From Streptococcus moroccensis (lineage in GTDB: Bacteria > Bacillota > Bacilli > Lactobacillales > Streptococcaceae), in contig NZ_JAUSTM010000021.1 in the NCBI RefSeq assembly GCF_030812835.1, positions 1 to 37,272 on the forward strand: DNA of 37,272 nucleotides. Reading direction: 5' to 3'. Under the pieces are notes generated by a model, which was given only the letters and a program-made list of their open reading frames with translations, was not told the origin of the DNA and did not search any database. Below are positions 1 to 8,055 of this stretch, one piece after another. Made by a program: the position numbers and the translations under genes. The stretch's first letter is position 1. Every line of letters begins with the position of its first letter.

Positions 1-101
1 AAAATTGGATCAATCATTATCCTAAGAAAATACTGAACTATTTGTCTCCTGCACAGTTTCTTAAAAATGGCTAACTTCTACTTGAAATTTAGCAAGGGAT
101 C

Positions 102-130
102 AAAAAAGAAGCTAGACAAATCCAGCTTCC
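102..130 (-). terminator. Rho-independent terminator of dacA
   Basis: On the minus strand a GAAGCT/AGCTTC stem with a short loop is followed by TTTTTT. It lies just after the dacA stop codon. Bases 1-101 hold nothing I can name. Confidence 0.8.
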
Positions 131-143
131 TGTTGTGATAAAA

Positions 144-1481
144 CTATTTCGTTTGTTTCATTTTGTGACCGCGGCGGTCTTTGCGGCTCCGCTTTTCAAT
201 AAGGTAGATCAAACCAATAACAACAAGAATGGCTGATAGGACCCCTAAAAAGAGTTGGAGAAAACCACCTTTTTTATTGGTTTGAGCACTCGTGTCATTG
301 CTATCTGAATTGCCAAAACCAAAGAGTCCAGATGATTTAGCAACAACTGCTTGTTGCTCAGCCACTAAGGGAGATACCTTAGTCAGGCCATTAGAAACTG
401 TAACGTGATTATCGGCATAAACCAAATCAACTGTTTGGCCAACTGGAACAGTGCCATAGATTGGTTCCTCAAGCGTGACCGTTTTCCCTGAAGCCTCTGC
501 TTTTCCTGCTGGTGCTATTTGCTGGTAATCGTACTCTGAGAACCCTTTTTCCAAGAGCGCATTTAAAAATGGGTGGCGGTAAAACTCTCCATTTTGGTCC
601 GACCAATCTCCGACACCCATCAAGACAGCAATTAATTCTTGATCTTCTCGTTTAGCGGTAGCTGTAATGTTAAAACCCGCACTCGGGCTGGATCCTGTTT
701 TCAACCCATTGACCCCTTCAAGGGCGTACTTGCCATCTGGAAGAGAATAATTGTAGGATTTGAAGGTCTCCTCATAAGGCGTTCCCGCTTTGATGGTGAT
801 GTAGGACTCCCCAGTGTAATCTAAAATACTAGGAAAACGATTGACAAAATGGTAGGTTAAGATAGCCCAATCTCGGACAGTTGTCTCGTTTGGACTATAA
901 ATATCGTGGCGCTGAACCGCATAGTGCCCTTGGAAAGCACGTATCACTGCTCCTGTTCCATTATTAATAGTTGTATTTGTCATGCCTAGCTCAGCTGCCT
1001 TTGCCGACATCAAATCAATAAAGGCATCTGGATCGGGTTCAACCAAGTTAGCTAACATGAGGGTTGCTGCATTGGATGATGGTACTATAGTCGCTATGAT
1101 TAGCTCAGCAACAGTATAGTCGACACCTGCCACAATCTTGTTATTGCTAATCTCATAGATACTAGCGATGGCCTGGTCTGTTTCAGTCGCAGTCACAATC
1201 GTATCTGGGTTGAATTTTCCATTTTCCATGGCCTCAAACACGAGATATAAAGCTAACATTTTGGACATGGACGCAGGGTCACGGAGCGTGTCTGCGTTAT
1301 CCTCCCAAAGGACATCGCCTGACTTGGCATCGATGATGATGGAGGCTTTGGGTTGATTGCTTTCTAAGGCATCGGTATAGCCAGCATTATGCGTTATCTC
1401 AATCAATGAATTGGCGGTAACAACACCTGGCTGTAAGCTAAAAGCAAGAGCTATGATCCAACTGATAAACTTTTTCTTCAC
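144..1481 (-). CDS. dacA: D-alanyl-D-alanine carboxypeptidase (low-molecular-weight PBP)
   Basis: Penicillin-binding serine peptidase that removes the terminal D-Ala from peptidoglycan stem pentapeptides outside the membrane, limiting cross-linking. The 445-residue protein starts with a signal peptide (MKKKF then a hydrophobic stretch to about residue 22). It has the three catalytic motifs of the family in order: SMSK at 71-74 (nucleophile Ser71), SSN at 135-137 and KTG at 261-263. A PBP5-type C-terminal domain follows at about 310-370. The protein ends in a hydrophobic helix (about 408-430) and a basic tail, so it is probably held by a C-terminal transmembrane anchor, as in streptococcal PBP3. 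Length and motif spacing fit the S11 family. It is transcribed alone, with its own terminator, downstream of sodA on the same strand. Family assignment is very secure; the symbol dacA is by homology. Confidence 0.95.
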   Translation of the reverse strand: MKKKFISWIIALAFSLQPGVVTANSLIEITHNAGYTDALESNQPKASIIIDAKSGDVLWEDNADTLRDPASMSKMLALYLVFEAMENGKFNPDTIVTATETDQAIASIYEISNNKIVAGVDYTVAELIIATIVPSSNAATLMLANLVEPDPDAFIDLMSAKAAELGMTNTTINNGTGAVIRAFQGHYAVQRHDIYSPNETTVRDWAILTYHFVNRFPSILDYTGESYITIKAGTPYEETFKSYNYSLPDGKYALEGVNGLKTGSSPSAGFNITATAKREDQELIAVLMGVGDWSDQNGEFYRHPFLNALLEKGFSEYDYQQIAPAGKAEASGKTVTLEEPIYGTVPVGQTVDLVYADNHVTVSNGLTKVSPLVAEQQAVVAKSSGLFGFGNSDSNDTSAQTNKKGGFLQLFLGVLSAILVVIGLIYLIEKRSRKDRRGHKMKQTK

Positions 1482-1548
1482 ACTGTTCTCCTAAATTGTA
1501 CTACCTTTCTAGTTTACCATATCTCTAAGAGAGATTCTACAGACAAAT

Positions 1549-1576
1549 CAAAAAAATCCGAGAAAACTCTCGGATT
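1549..1576 (-). terminator. Rho-independent terminator of sodA
   Basis: Minus strand: AATCCGAGA, loop, TCTCGGATT, then a run of T. It lies between the sodA stop and dacA. Confidence 0.85.
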
Positions 1577-1592
1577 AAAAGGGGGTACTCTT

Positions 1593-2201
1593 TTATGCTT
1601 TAGCTGCCTTATACAACTCATCAACCTTATTCCAGTTAATGATGTCAAAGAAAGCTTTGATATAATTTGGACGAACATTGCGATAGTTAAGGTAATAAGC
1701 ATGTTCCCATACATCAAGACCCAGAATTGGTTTTAAGCCGTCCATAAGTGGTGTGTCTTGGTTTGGCGTAGAAGTGACTTCTAATTTACCGTCTTTGTTC
1801 ACAACGAGCCAAGCCCAGCCTGATCCAAAACGAGTTGTTGCGGCTGTCGTGAATTTTTCTTTAAAGTCGTCAAATGAACCAAAGGTCGCGTCAATGTCTG
1901 CTGCTAATTCTGACGAAATTTCTGTCTTCTCAGGGGACAACAATTCCCAGAAAAGAGCGTGGTTTAAGTGTCCTCCGCCATTGTTAATCAAAGCTTGACG
2001 GATATCCGCTGGGATTGAGTCAACATCTGACAAGAGTGCTTCTAAGTCTTCACCAATTTCAGGGTGTTTTTCAAGAGCTGCATTGGCATTTGCAACGTAA
2101 GTTGCATGGTGCTTGTCATGGTGAAGTGTCATTGTTTCAGCATCAATCTGCGGCTCTAAAGCGTCGTATGCATAGGGAAGGTCTGGTAAAGTAATAGCCA
2201 T
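1593..2201 (-). CDS. sodA: Superoxide dismutase, Mn/Fe family
   Basis: Cytoplasmic dismutation of superoxide to oxygen and hydrogen peroxide. The 202-residue protein is full length and has all four metal ligands of the Fe/Mn family: His27 (in LHHDKHH), His81 (in HLNHALFW), Asp163 and His167 (in DVWEHAYY). The context looks like the manganese or cambialistic type found in streptococci, but metal choice cannot be settled from sequence alone. The ATG is preceded by a GAGG ribosome site. A TATAAT lies about 17 bases upstream of the ATG, so the gene is probably monocistronic; a terminator follows. It is the main superoxide defence in bacteria of this kind, which tolerate oxygen without catalase. 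Confidence 0.97.
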   Translation of the reverse strand: MAITLPDLPYAYDALEPQIDAETMTLHHDKHHATYVANANAALEKHPEIGEDLEALLSDVDSIPADIRQALINNGGGHLNHALFWELLSPEKTEISSELAADIDATFGSFDDFKEKFTTAATTRFGSGWAWLVVNKDGKLEVTSTPNQDTPLMDGLKPILGLDVWEHAYYLNYRNVRPNYIKAFFDIINWNKVDELYKAAKA

Positions 2202-2218
2202 AATCTTGTCCTCTTTTC

Positions 2219-2224
2219 ATTATA
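2219..2224 (-). promoter_or_regulatory. -10 element of the sodA promoter
   Basis: TATAAT on the minus strand. The -35 region (near 2242-2247, AACGTT) is weak and overlaps a partial cre-like sequence at 2238-2251 (12 of 14 positions on the minus strand). I treat that cre match as doubtful. Confidence 0.55.
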
Positions 2225-2282
2225 ATGGTTACTTTTATGATAACGTTTTTTGCAATCCTTTTCAAGAATTACGTTCTATTTT

Positions 2283-3311
2283 TCAAGAGGCTATTTTAAA
2301 CAGAGCTATTTCAAATAGATAGCTTTTGTCATTAACACCCGTTTTAATCTGATAGTCCGTCTCGATCAAAACCTTTAGGGCTTTTTGTACCTTGAGCATC
2401 GGCAGATTTTTGCTATCTCTCAAGGCATACTTGACCTGGTAAGGATTAACCTTACGTCCCAGAATATCAGATAAAATATTAACCATCTGTGTTTCTGTTT
2501 TTCCTTGGTCTAATAAGGTTTTAACCTGAGCATAGAGACGCAATTGGGTCACCATTATGGCAATGAGTTTCACCTCATCTTCTCCCTGTAAACTCAAATC
2601 TTTGGCCAGTTGGCGTGCCGGTTCCATTTGTCCCTTCAGTGTGAGCTGAGTTAAATCAAAAATGTTATCCTGCAAACTTTTTGGAATGGCCATTTCAATA
2701 TCGTGATGAGAAATCGCGCCAGACCCTTTATAGGCTTTTAAAAGAGCCAAGTTTTGTTGAATCTGGCTAAAATCAAAATTAGATTTAGCTAGAAGCGTCT
2801 CAAATGCACTGCCTTCCATGGCAAAGCCCATCTTCTGAACTGCTCTGGTAAAATAGGCTCGCAATTCTGCTTCTTTGGGGTCATTAGTCTCAATCAAGAG
2901 TGCATCACGCTTTAGCAGTTTGACCATGCGCCGCTTGCCATCTAACTTACCTGGTATTAGGAGGATCAATTTGGTTGTTTCCACTGGATTTTCTAGGTAA
3001 TTTTCCAACCGCTCTAACTGATCATCAGAGAGAACCCTTTTCTTGGCAGTGGTCAAATCCAAAACATGGTCCAGTATTACCAGCTTTTCCTCAGAAAAGA
3101 AAGGTAGGGATTCTAAATCCATAGCGACGTCGTCAAAATTAGCCTCTCGCACATCAAAGTAGGCCTGAGACAGATCACTGGGTTCATAGGCCAGCTTTTC
3201 CAGCAATCGCGCTTTGACTTGGCTAAATTGACCGATATCATCCCCAGCCAGAACAGTTAAGGCTGGCAAGTTTTCTCGAGAAATGTCCTCGACCCGTTCA
3301 ATCGCTAACAT
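2283..3311 (-). CDS. holA: DNA polymerase III subunit delta
   Basis: Clamp-loader subunit that opens the beta sliding clamp during chromosome replication. From the chosen start (MLAIERVEDISREN) the protein is 342 residues, usual for HolA. The frame stays open for 18 more codons upstream, but an AGGAG site lies four bases before the ATG at 3311 and family members begin at this point. The family layout is visible: an N-terminal AAA+-like domain without a functional Walker A loop (TVLAGDDIGQ), then a helical C-terminal collar domain containing LKAYKGSGAISHHDIE and a late YALRDSKNLPML segment. No catalytic residues are expected. It lies upstream of sodA on the same strand, with no terminator visible between them, so some read-through is possible. 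Confidence 0.93.
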   Translation of the reverse strand: MLAIERVEDISRENLPALTVLAGDDIGQFSQVKARLLEKLAYEPSDLSQAYFDVREANFDDVAMDLESLPFFSEEKLVILDHVLDLTTAKKRVLSDDQLERLENYLENPVETTKLILLIPGKLDGKRRMVKLLKRDALLIETNDPKEAELRAYFTRAVQKMGFAMEGSAFETLLAKSNFDFSQIQQNLALLKAYKGSGAISHHDIEMAIPKSLQDNIFDLTQLTLKGQMEPARQLAKDLSLQGEDEVKLIAIMVTQLRLYAQVKTLLDQGKTETQMVNILSDILGRKVNPYQVKYALRDSKNLPMLKVQKALKVLIETDYQIKTGVNDKSYLFEIALFKIAS

Positions 3312-3476
3312 AGCACTCCTCTCTAATCCTATAGTTTTAACTGATGACATTTTGCAAAAATACACTCTTTAAGCTCTGTATTCTTCAAACCTAAAGACGC
3401 AAACAGTTAAAGCTCACCTAATATGCTCACATCATCCGACGCTGACTTAATAGCAGGTCACCCTACTAGATTAAGT

Positions 3477-4103
3477 TTACTTTCTCTCACTTAAAATAGC
3501 TGCAATCTTTGTGGTGATTAAATCTAGCGCAACTGTATTGCTGACGCCTTCTGGAATGATGATATCAGCATACCGCTTACTCGGTTCAATAAATTGATGG
3601 TACATCGGTTTAACAACACCGAGGTATTGGTCGATAACGCTGTCCAAACTACGTCCACGCTCAACCATATCCCGCTTAATCCGACGAATGATCCGAACAT
3701 CATCATCTGTGTCCACGAATAACTTAATGTCCATCAACTCACGGAGACGTTTATCTTCGAGAACTAAAATCCCCTCCACAATGAAAACATCCTGTGGCTC
3801 TTGACGATAGACCTGATTTGACCGTGTATGCGCTGCATAATCGTAAACAGGTATATCAACCGGCCGACCTTCCAAAAGTTCCTTTAGTTGTTCAATCATC
3901 AGGTCTGTATCAAAGGCCAAGGGGTGGTCATAGTTCGTTTTGATGCGTTCGTCAAAAGTTAAATGAGCCTGATCTTTATAGTAGGAATCATGCTCAATCA
4001 TGGCAATCTTTTCATCTGGGAAATTTGCTAAAATAGCACGGGATACCGATGTTTTACCACCACCAGAACCACCTGTCACGCCAATAATAATAGGTTTTTT
4101 CAT
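3477..4103 (-). CDS. udk: Uridine kinase
   Basis: Phosphorylates uridine and cytidine to UMP and CMP in pyrimidine salvage, in the cytosol. The 208-residue protein begins [18 protein letters not shown], with the nucleoside-kinase P-loop at about 11-18. It carries the usual uridine-kinase signatures: DSYYKD (about 39-44), YDHPLAFD (about 58-65), YDYAAHTR (about 87-94) and [14 protein letters not shown] (about 138-151). Length matches the family exactly. It is divergently transcribed from the oxidoreductase gene at 4270. A hairpin lies just after its stop (about 3443-3474) but has no T tract. Confidence 0.96.
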   Translation of the reverse strand: MKKPIIIGVTGGSGGGKTSVSRAILANFPDEKIAMIEHDSYYKDQAHLTFDERIKTNYDHPLAFDTDLMIEQLKELLEGRPVDIPVYDYAAHTRSNQVYRQEPQDVFIVEGILVLEDKRLRELMDIKLFVDTDDDVRIIRRIKRDMVERGRSLDSVIDQYLGVVKPMYHQFIEPSKRYADIIIPEGVSNTVALDLITTKIAAILSERK

Positions 4104-4230
4104 CCTGACCTCACTCTATTTTTTCACTCCTTTCATTTTATCATAAATGGCCTTAAAAGCGTATAACTTTCTCTAAAATGACAGATTGGCGTTTAGATGA
4201 TTGAAAAAAATGCTCTAGCAACCCTTTTCG

Positions 4231-4264
4231 TGGTATAATCTAGAAAGAAAGACAGGACAAGGAG
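4231..4264 (+). promoter_or_regulatory. Extended -10 promoter and RBS for the oxidoreductase-helicase pair
   Basis: TGGTATAAT at 4231-4239 is an extended -10; AAGGAG at 4259-4264 sits five bases before the ATG at 4270. The -35 region is weak, as is common with TGn promoters. Confidence 0.65.
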
Positions 4265-4269
4265 ACGCT

Positions 4270-5253
4270 ATGTTAAAACTCGGGATTATCGGTACAGGTA
4301 ATATCGCCCACCAATTCATTCAAGCAGCTCAGCTGGCTGGTGGCTATTTGTTAAGCGCCATCTATTCACGACGGTTAGAAACCGCTATTCAATTTGCCCT
4401 GCCTTATGGGGATGTTGAATTATATACAGAACTAGAGGCTTTCGTGGCTAGTGATCTCGATGTGATTTACCTGGCGAGTCCAAATAGTCTGCATTATCAG
4501 CAAGCCCTGATGATTTTAGAAGCAGGTAAACATTTAATCGTTGAAAAGCCAGCCTTTTCAAATCCGAAAGAATTTGCTCATATTATTGAGGTTGCTGCCA
4601 ATAACCAAGTTCTGGTTTTAGAAGCGGCTCGCAATTACCATGAGGCCAACTTTGACATTATCATAGATTTTCTAAAAGACAAAACCATTTACGGTGCTAG
4701 TTTCAACTTTGCGCAATATTCTTCACGCATGGAGAATTTATTAGCTGGCATTTACGATAATACCTTCCAAGGAAAAATGTCTGGCGGAGCCTTAGTTGAC
4801 CTAGGCATTTACGAAATTTATGCTGCCTACAGACTATTTGGACAGCCTAAAACAGCTCGATATTCTGCCGATTTATTACCAACTGGGGTTGATGTAGCGG
4901 GGTGTGGACAACTGATCTATGATGATTTTCAGGTATCAATGATCGTCCGCAAAAACGCGCAATCAAGCCTAGCTAACGAGATTTATACAGACCAAGGAAC
5001 CCTCATTCTTAACCATATTCAGGGACTCCAATCGGCACAATTTCGTGGACTTGATGGCAATACTAGAACCATTCCTTTAAAATCTCTTCAGCATCTGATG
5101 TTAGAAGAGGCTCAGGTTTTTGAGACCATCCTTAGCAAACCTGAGGAGCATCAAGACCTCTATACCCATCTCCTGACCGTCGCGCAACAAGTCAATCAAA
5201 CCATGACCTTGATGCGTCAAGACGCCAATATCCAATTTGAGGCCGACTTATGA
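4270..5253 (+). CDS. Gfo/Idh/MocA family NAD(P)-dependent oxidoreductase
   Basis: Soluble dehydrogenase of the glucose-fructose oxidoreductase / inositol dehydrogenase / MocA superfamily, usually acting on sugars or polyols. The 327-residue protein has an N-terminal Rossmann fold with GIIGTGNIA (about residues 5-13). It also has the family's EKPAFSNPKEF segment, whose EKP holds the Lys that contacts cofactor and substrate, and MSGGALVDLGIYEIYA (GGxLxDxGxY), whose Asp/Tyr region lines the active site. The substrate cannot be read from the sequence. The stop codon overlaps the start of the helicase gene by ATGA, so the two are translationally coupled, although no functional link is obvious. Confidence 0.9.
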   Translation: MLKLGIIGTGNIAHQFIQAAQLAGGYLLSAIYSRRLETAIQFALPYGDVELYTELEAFVASDLDVIYLASPNSLHYQQALMILEAGKHLIVEKPAFSNPKEFAHIIEVAANNQVLVLEAARNYHEANFDIIIDFLKDKTIYGASFNFAQYSSRMENLLAGIYDNTFQGKMSGGALVDLGIYEIYAAYRLFGQPKTARYSADLLPTGVDVAGCGQLIYDDFQVSMIVRKNAQSSLANEIYTDQGTLILNHIQGLQSAQFRGLDGNTRTIPLKSLQHLMLEEAQVFETILSKPEEHQDLYTHLLTVAQQVNQTMTLMRQDANIQFEADL

Positions 5254-6338
5254 AAAACAAATTTCCACCCATTTGGCAAGACCAGCTAGACCAGCTGGAC
5301 TTTAACCAGTTTACGCCGATCCAAGAAAAAGCCTTTGAACCTATCCGTGACGGGAAAAGCGTCTTAGGCATCAGCCCGACTGGAACAGGTAAGACTCTGG
5401 CTTATCTCTGGCCCTTGCTTTCCTCCCTGACCAGTCAAAAGGCACAACAGATTTTGATTCTGGCTCCAAACACAGAGCTTGCTGGTCAAATTTTTGACGT
5501 TGCTAAGGCTTGGGCCGAACCATTGAACCTGACCTGCCAAGTTCTCATTTCCGGTTCTAGCCAAAAGCGTCAGATTGAACGGCTCAAAAAAGGCCCTCAA
5601 ATTATCATTGGAACTCCTGGTCGTATTTGGGAGTTGATTAAGATCAAAAAACTCAAAATGATGGCTGTAGATAAGATTGTCTTGGATGAATTTGACCAAC
5701 TGTTTGAAGAAAGCCAAGCACACTTTGTTAACCATATTCTCAATCATGCTCCTCGCGATTACCAACTTATTTACATGTCAGCAACGGATAAGTATAAAAA
5801 AGACCTGATCGCAGAAGATGTGGTAACCATCGATGTCCGAGAAACGACCTCTCTCAGTAACATAGACCATTATTACCTTGACGTTTCAAAGCGAGACAAG
5901 ATAGACTTGCTCCGTAAAATGTCTAACATTCCTGATTTCCGAGGGTTGGTTTTCTTTAATAGCTTATCTGATTTAGGCGCGAGCGACGAAAAGTTAACTT
6001 ATCGGTCTGCTAATGTGGTTTCTCTGGCCAGTGATGTCAATGTTAAGTTCCGCAAAGTCATCCTTGAAAAATTTAAAGCTAATGAGATTAATCTCTTATT
6101 GGCCACTGATTTAGTCGCGCGAGGAATCGATATTGATAATCTGGAATGCGTCATCAACTTTGACGTCCCAAGAGACCTAGAAGTCTATACGCATCGGTCA
6201 GGGCGAACAGGACGTATGGGAAAAAATGGAGCTGTCATCACCCTCGTTTCCCATCCTGAAGAACTTAAAAAACTCAAAAAATACGCCAAAGTTCAAGCTA
6301 TCCGCCTAAAGAATCAGGATTTTATCATCGAAGACTAG
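5250..6338 (+). CDS. DEAD-box-type RNA helicase (DEFD variant)
   Basis: ATP-dependent RNA unwinding or remodelling. The 362-residue protein is a bare two-RecA-domain helicase with no long C-terminal extension. Motifs in order: Q-motif region (FNQFTPIQ, about 19-26), motif I SPTGTGKT (about 42-49), Ia PNTELAGQ, Ib GTPGR, motif II written DEFD rather than DEAD (about 146-149), motif III SAT, motif IV GLVFFNS, motif V ATDLVARGIDI and motif VI HRSGRTGRMG. All catalytic positions are present; the DEFD variant keeps the Asp-Glu pair and the final Asp. The length suggests a small CshB-like helicase used in ribosome assembly or cold adaptation, but I cannot assign the subtype. It is coupled to the preceding oxidoreductase. 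Confidence 0.92.
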   Translation: MKNKFPPIWQDQLDQLDFNQFTPIQEKAFEPIRDGKSVLGISPTGTGKTLAYLWPLLSSLTSQKAQQILILAPNTELAGQIFDVAKAWAEPLNLTCQVLISGSSQKRQIERLKKGPQIIIGTPGRIWELIKIKKLKMMAVDKIVLDEFDQLFEESQAHFVNHILNHAPRDYQLIYMSATDKYKKDLIAEDVVTIDVRETTSLSNIDHYYLDVSKRDKIDLLRKMSNIPDFRGLVFFNSLSDLGASDEKLTYRSANVVSLASDVNVKFRKVILEKFKANEINLLLATDLVARGIDIDNLECVINFDVPRDLEVYTHRSGRTGRMGKNGAVITLVSHPEELKKLKKYAKVQAIRLKNQDFIIED

Positions 6339-6351
6339 GTTCTATTAGTAA

Positions 6352-6381
6352 TTAAAAAAGACATTTGCAATGGCAAATGTT
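6352..6381 (-). terminator. Inverted repeat with minus-strand T tract
   Basis: Minus strand: ACATTTGCCATTGCAAATGT followed by CTTTTTT. It is the first copy of a sequence repeated at 6543, and could stop minus-strand read-through into the helicase gene. Confidence 0.55.
6360..6380 (+). repeat. 21-base imperfect direct repeat, copy 1
   Basis: A self-complementary 21-base unit (GACATTTGC, spacer, GCAAATGT). It matches 6543-6563 at 20 of 21 positions in the same orientation. Confidence 0.8.
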
Positions 6382-6501
6382 TGAGAGCGTAGACCAACTT
6401 TGTTTTCTGGGCTAATGATATTCAAAAGCTCAATCAATGATTTTACATTAATGAATTTTTAGCGAGCGAGGCGAGCAAAAGCAGAAACTTTCCGCTGTGA
6501 T

Positions 6502-6532
6502 AAAAGAGCCTGAAACTATTACGTTTCAGGCT
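6502..6532 (-). terminator. Likely terminator of the deacetylase gene
   Basis: Minus strand: AGCCTGAAAC, loop GTAATA, GTTTCAGGCT, then CTTTTA. A perfect 10-bp stem lying 40 bases past the stop at 6572. Confidence 0.7.
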
Positions 6533-6540
6533 ATCGTCTG

Positions 6541-6568
6541 AAGACATTTGCGATGGCAAATGTCTTTT
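6541..6568 (+). terminator. Plus-strand terminator containing repeat copy 2
   Basis: AAGACATTTGC / GCAAATGTCTT stem followed by TTTTT on the plus strand. It ends any transcript coming from the helicase side before the convergent deacetylase gene. Bases 6543-6563 are the second copy of the 21-base repeat. Confidence 0.75.
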
Positions 6569-6571
6569 TCA

Positions 6572-7984
6572 TTAATACCCATACAGCTCATTAATGGTCA
6601 CAAAATTGTACCCCTCTGCCTTGAGATAGTCGATGACTGATTGAACAGCATCAACACTGGTTTGATGGATATCGTGCATTAAGATAATGCCCCCCGGATG
6701 AACATGGGCTTTGACCTTGGCCAAGATAGCTTCGGTATTCCGAGATTGCCAATCAAGAGTGTCAACCGTCCAATTAACAATAGGGATTCCTGCTGCTTGG
6801 GCTACAGCAGCATTGGAACTGCCATAAGGAGGTCTTAGAACAGTTGGCCAAACACCCGTTGCATTATAAATCGCTTGTTGGGTATTGCCGACTTCAGCCT
6901 GTACTTGAGTTGCTGATAGCTTGGTTAGATTCGGATGAGACCAGGTGTGGTTAGCCAATTGATGGCCCTCTTGGACCAACTCTTGAAGCAATTGTTCGTT
7001 TCCTGAAACCTTTTGTCCGAGGATAAAGAAGGTCGCTTTGACTTGGTTTTGACGAAGTATCTGTTGTAATTGTTTGGTCGTATTCGGATCGGGACCATCA
7101 TCAAAGGTCAGGGCGATAACCTTACCAACTGCAACAGGATTAGGACCTTTTGCCCTTAGGGCGGCCTCTTGAGCTAACCGTTCTTCTTCTGCTGCTTTTT
7201 CTGCCAGGTAGTTATCGTAAGCTACCCTAGCTTCCCCAATCAATAGATCTGTGTTGATGGCTTCATAGCAGTCAGAATAGAGCATTTCAACGGGTGTATA
7301 GTTAGCCCCTAAAGGAATGATTAAGCTGTGATTTGTCAGAGTCATTGGGAGGGATACTGCCGTTTGCGAGATTTGATCCGCAGACAAAGCAATTTCTTCT
7401 TCAGACCAGCCCGAATGGATTAACTTTTCAGTTACTTGGTTTATAAACGCCTCTTGATCACTTAAAAATGTTTCAAGAGTGAAGAGACCACCATTGTCTT
7501 GCCAGTAAAAGCGTTTGAGTTCCAACTGCTCCTGAACAGCAATAAAATCTGTATCATCTGCCTTATAGGTCGTCTCTAATAGTTGAATATCCTTGATTCC
7601 ACCTAAAGGACTTTCCAGAGTTTGATACTGAAACTGGATCAAATCAATAGTATTATCGTTTGAAGCGATACCAATACGCTCCATTTGAAGAGCTTCTAAA
7701 CCTTCTATGGGATTGCCTGATACGTCAGCAAGAACTGATAGGAGAGCTAGAGGATGGCCGTCTTGGTTAAACTTGTCTTGAGTTGTAAGGCCTTGGTCTT
7801 GATGATTTTGGATTTGATTGGTTAACAATTGATTGGCGGACAGCTCCAAAGCTTTCCGTCTTTCTTCTTGTTTATGGTTTTGCCAGCCTAGAAGGACTAA
7901 AAGGCATAAAAGGAGGCCACCCGCGAGTGACCAAATAAGCTTAGGAGAACTAAAGGGTGTGTGTTTTTGTATCTTTTGACTCAT
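6572..7984 (-). CDS. pgdA: Membrane-anchored peptidoglycan N-acetylglucosamine deacetylase
   Basis: Removes acetyl groups from peptidoglycan GlcNAc on the outer face of the membrane, giving lysozyme resistance. A short cytoplasmic head is followed by one transmembrane helix (about residues 17-37 of the 470-residue form) and an extracellular region of about 240 residues like that of streptococcal PgdA. The C-terminal NodB domain carries all metal and catalytic motifs: LTFDDGP, HTWSHPN (two zinc-ligand His), RPPYG, WTVDTLDW and LMHDI. The start is uncertain. ATG 7984 has AGGTGG only one base upstream, and an extended -10 (TGTTATAAT, 7992-8000) ends seven bases before it, so the mRNA may be leaderless. 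An alternative ATG eight codons upstream (8008) also has a poorly placed AAGGA. A paralogue of the extracellular part is encoded just upstream at 8056. Confidence 0.93.
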   Translation of the reverse strand: MSQKIQKHTPFSSPKLIWSLAGGLLLCLLVLLGWQNHKQEERRKALELSANQLLTNQIQNHQDQGLTTQDKFNQDGHPLALLSVLADVSGNPIEGLEALQMERIGIASNDNTIDLIQFQYQTLESPLGGIKDIQLLETTYKADDTDFIAVQEQLELKRFYWQDNGGLFTLETFLSDQEAFINQVTEKLIHSGWSEEEIALSADQISQTAVSLPMTLTNHSLIIPLGANYTPVEMLYSDCYEAINTDLLIGEARVAYDNYLAEKAAEEERLAQEAALRAKGPNPVAVGKVIALTFDDGPDPNTTKQLQQILRQNQVKATFFILGQKVSGNEQLLQELVQEGHQLANHTWSHPNLTKLSATQVQAEVGNTQQAIYNATGVWPTVLRPPYGSSNAAVAQAAGIPIVNWTVDTLDWQSRNTEAILAKVKAHVHPGGIILMHDIHQTSVDAVQSVIDYLKAEGYNFVTINELYGY

Positions 7985-7991
7985 ACCACCT

Positions 7992-8000
7992 ATTATAACA
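7992..8000 (-). promoter_or_regulatory. Extended -10 overlapping the pgdA start region
   Basis: TGTTATAAT on the minus strand, only seven bases before ATG 7984. If used, transcription would begin at or next to the start codon. Confidence 0.5.
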
Positions 8001-8055
8001 TAAATCATATCCTTAATTTGATGATTTTTTCAAAAATTATATCCGAACGATATGG

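Noticed and set aside
2238..2251. cre-like sequence near the sodA -35
   Set aside because: Only 12/14 on one strand and 11/14 on the other, with the core flanked by A runs. Such a match is expected by chance in this composition.
3443..3474. Hairpin downstream of udk as a terminator
   Set aside because: A stable stem (ACTTAAT...ATTAAGT) but no T tract follows on either useful side.
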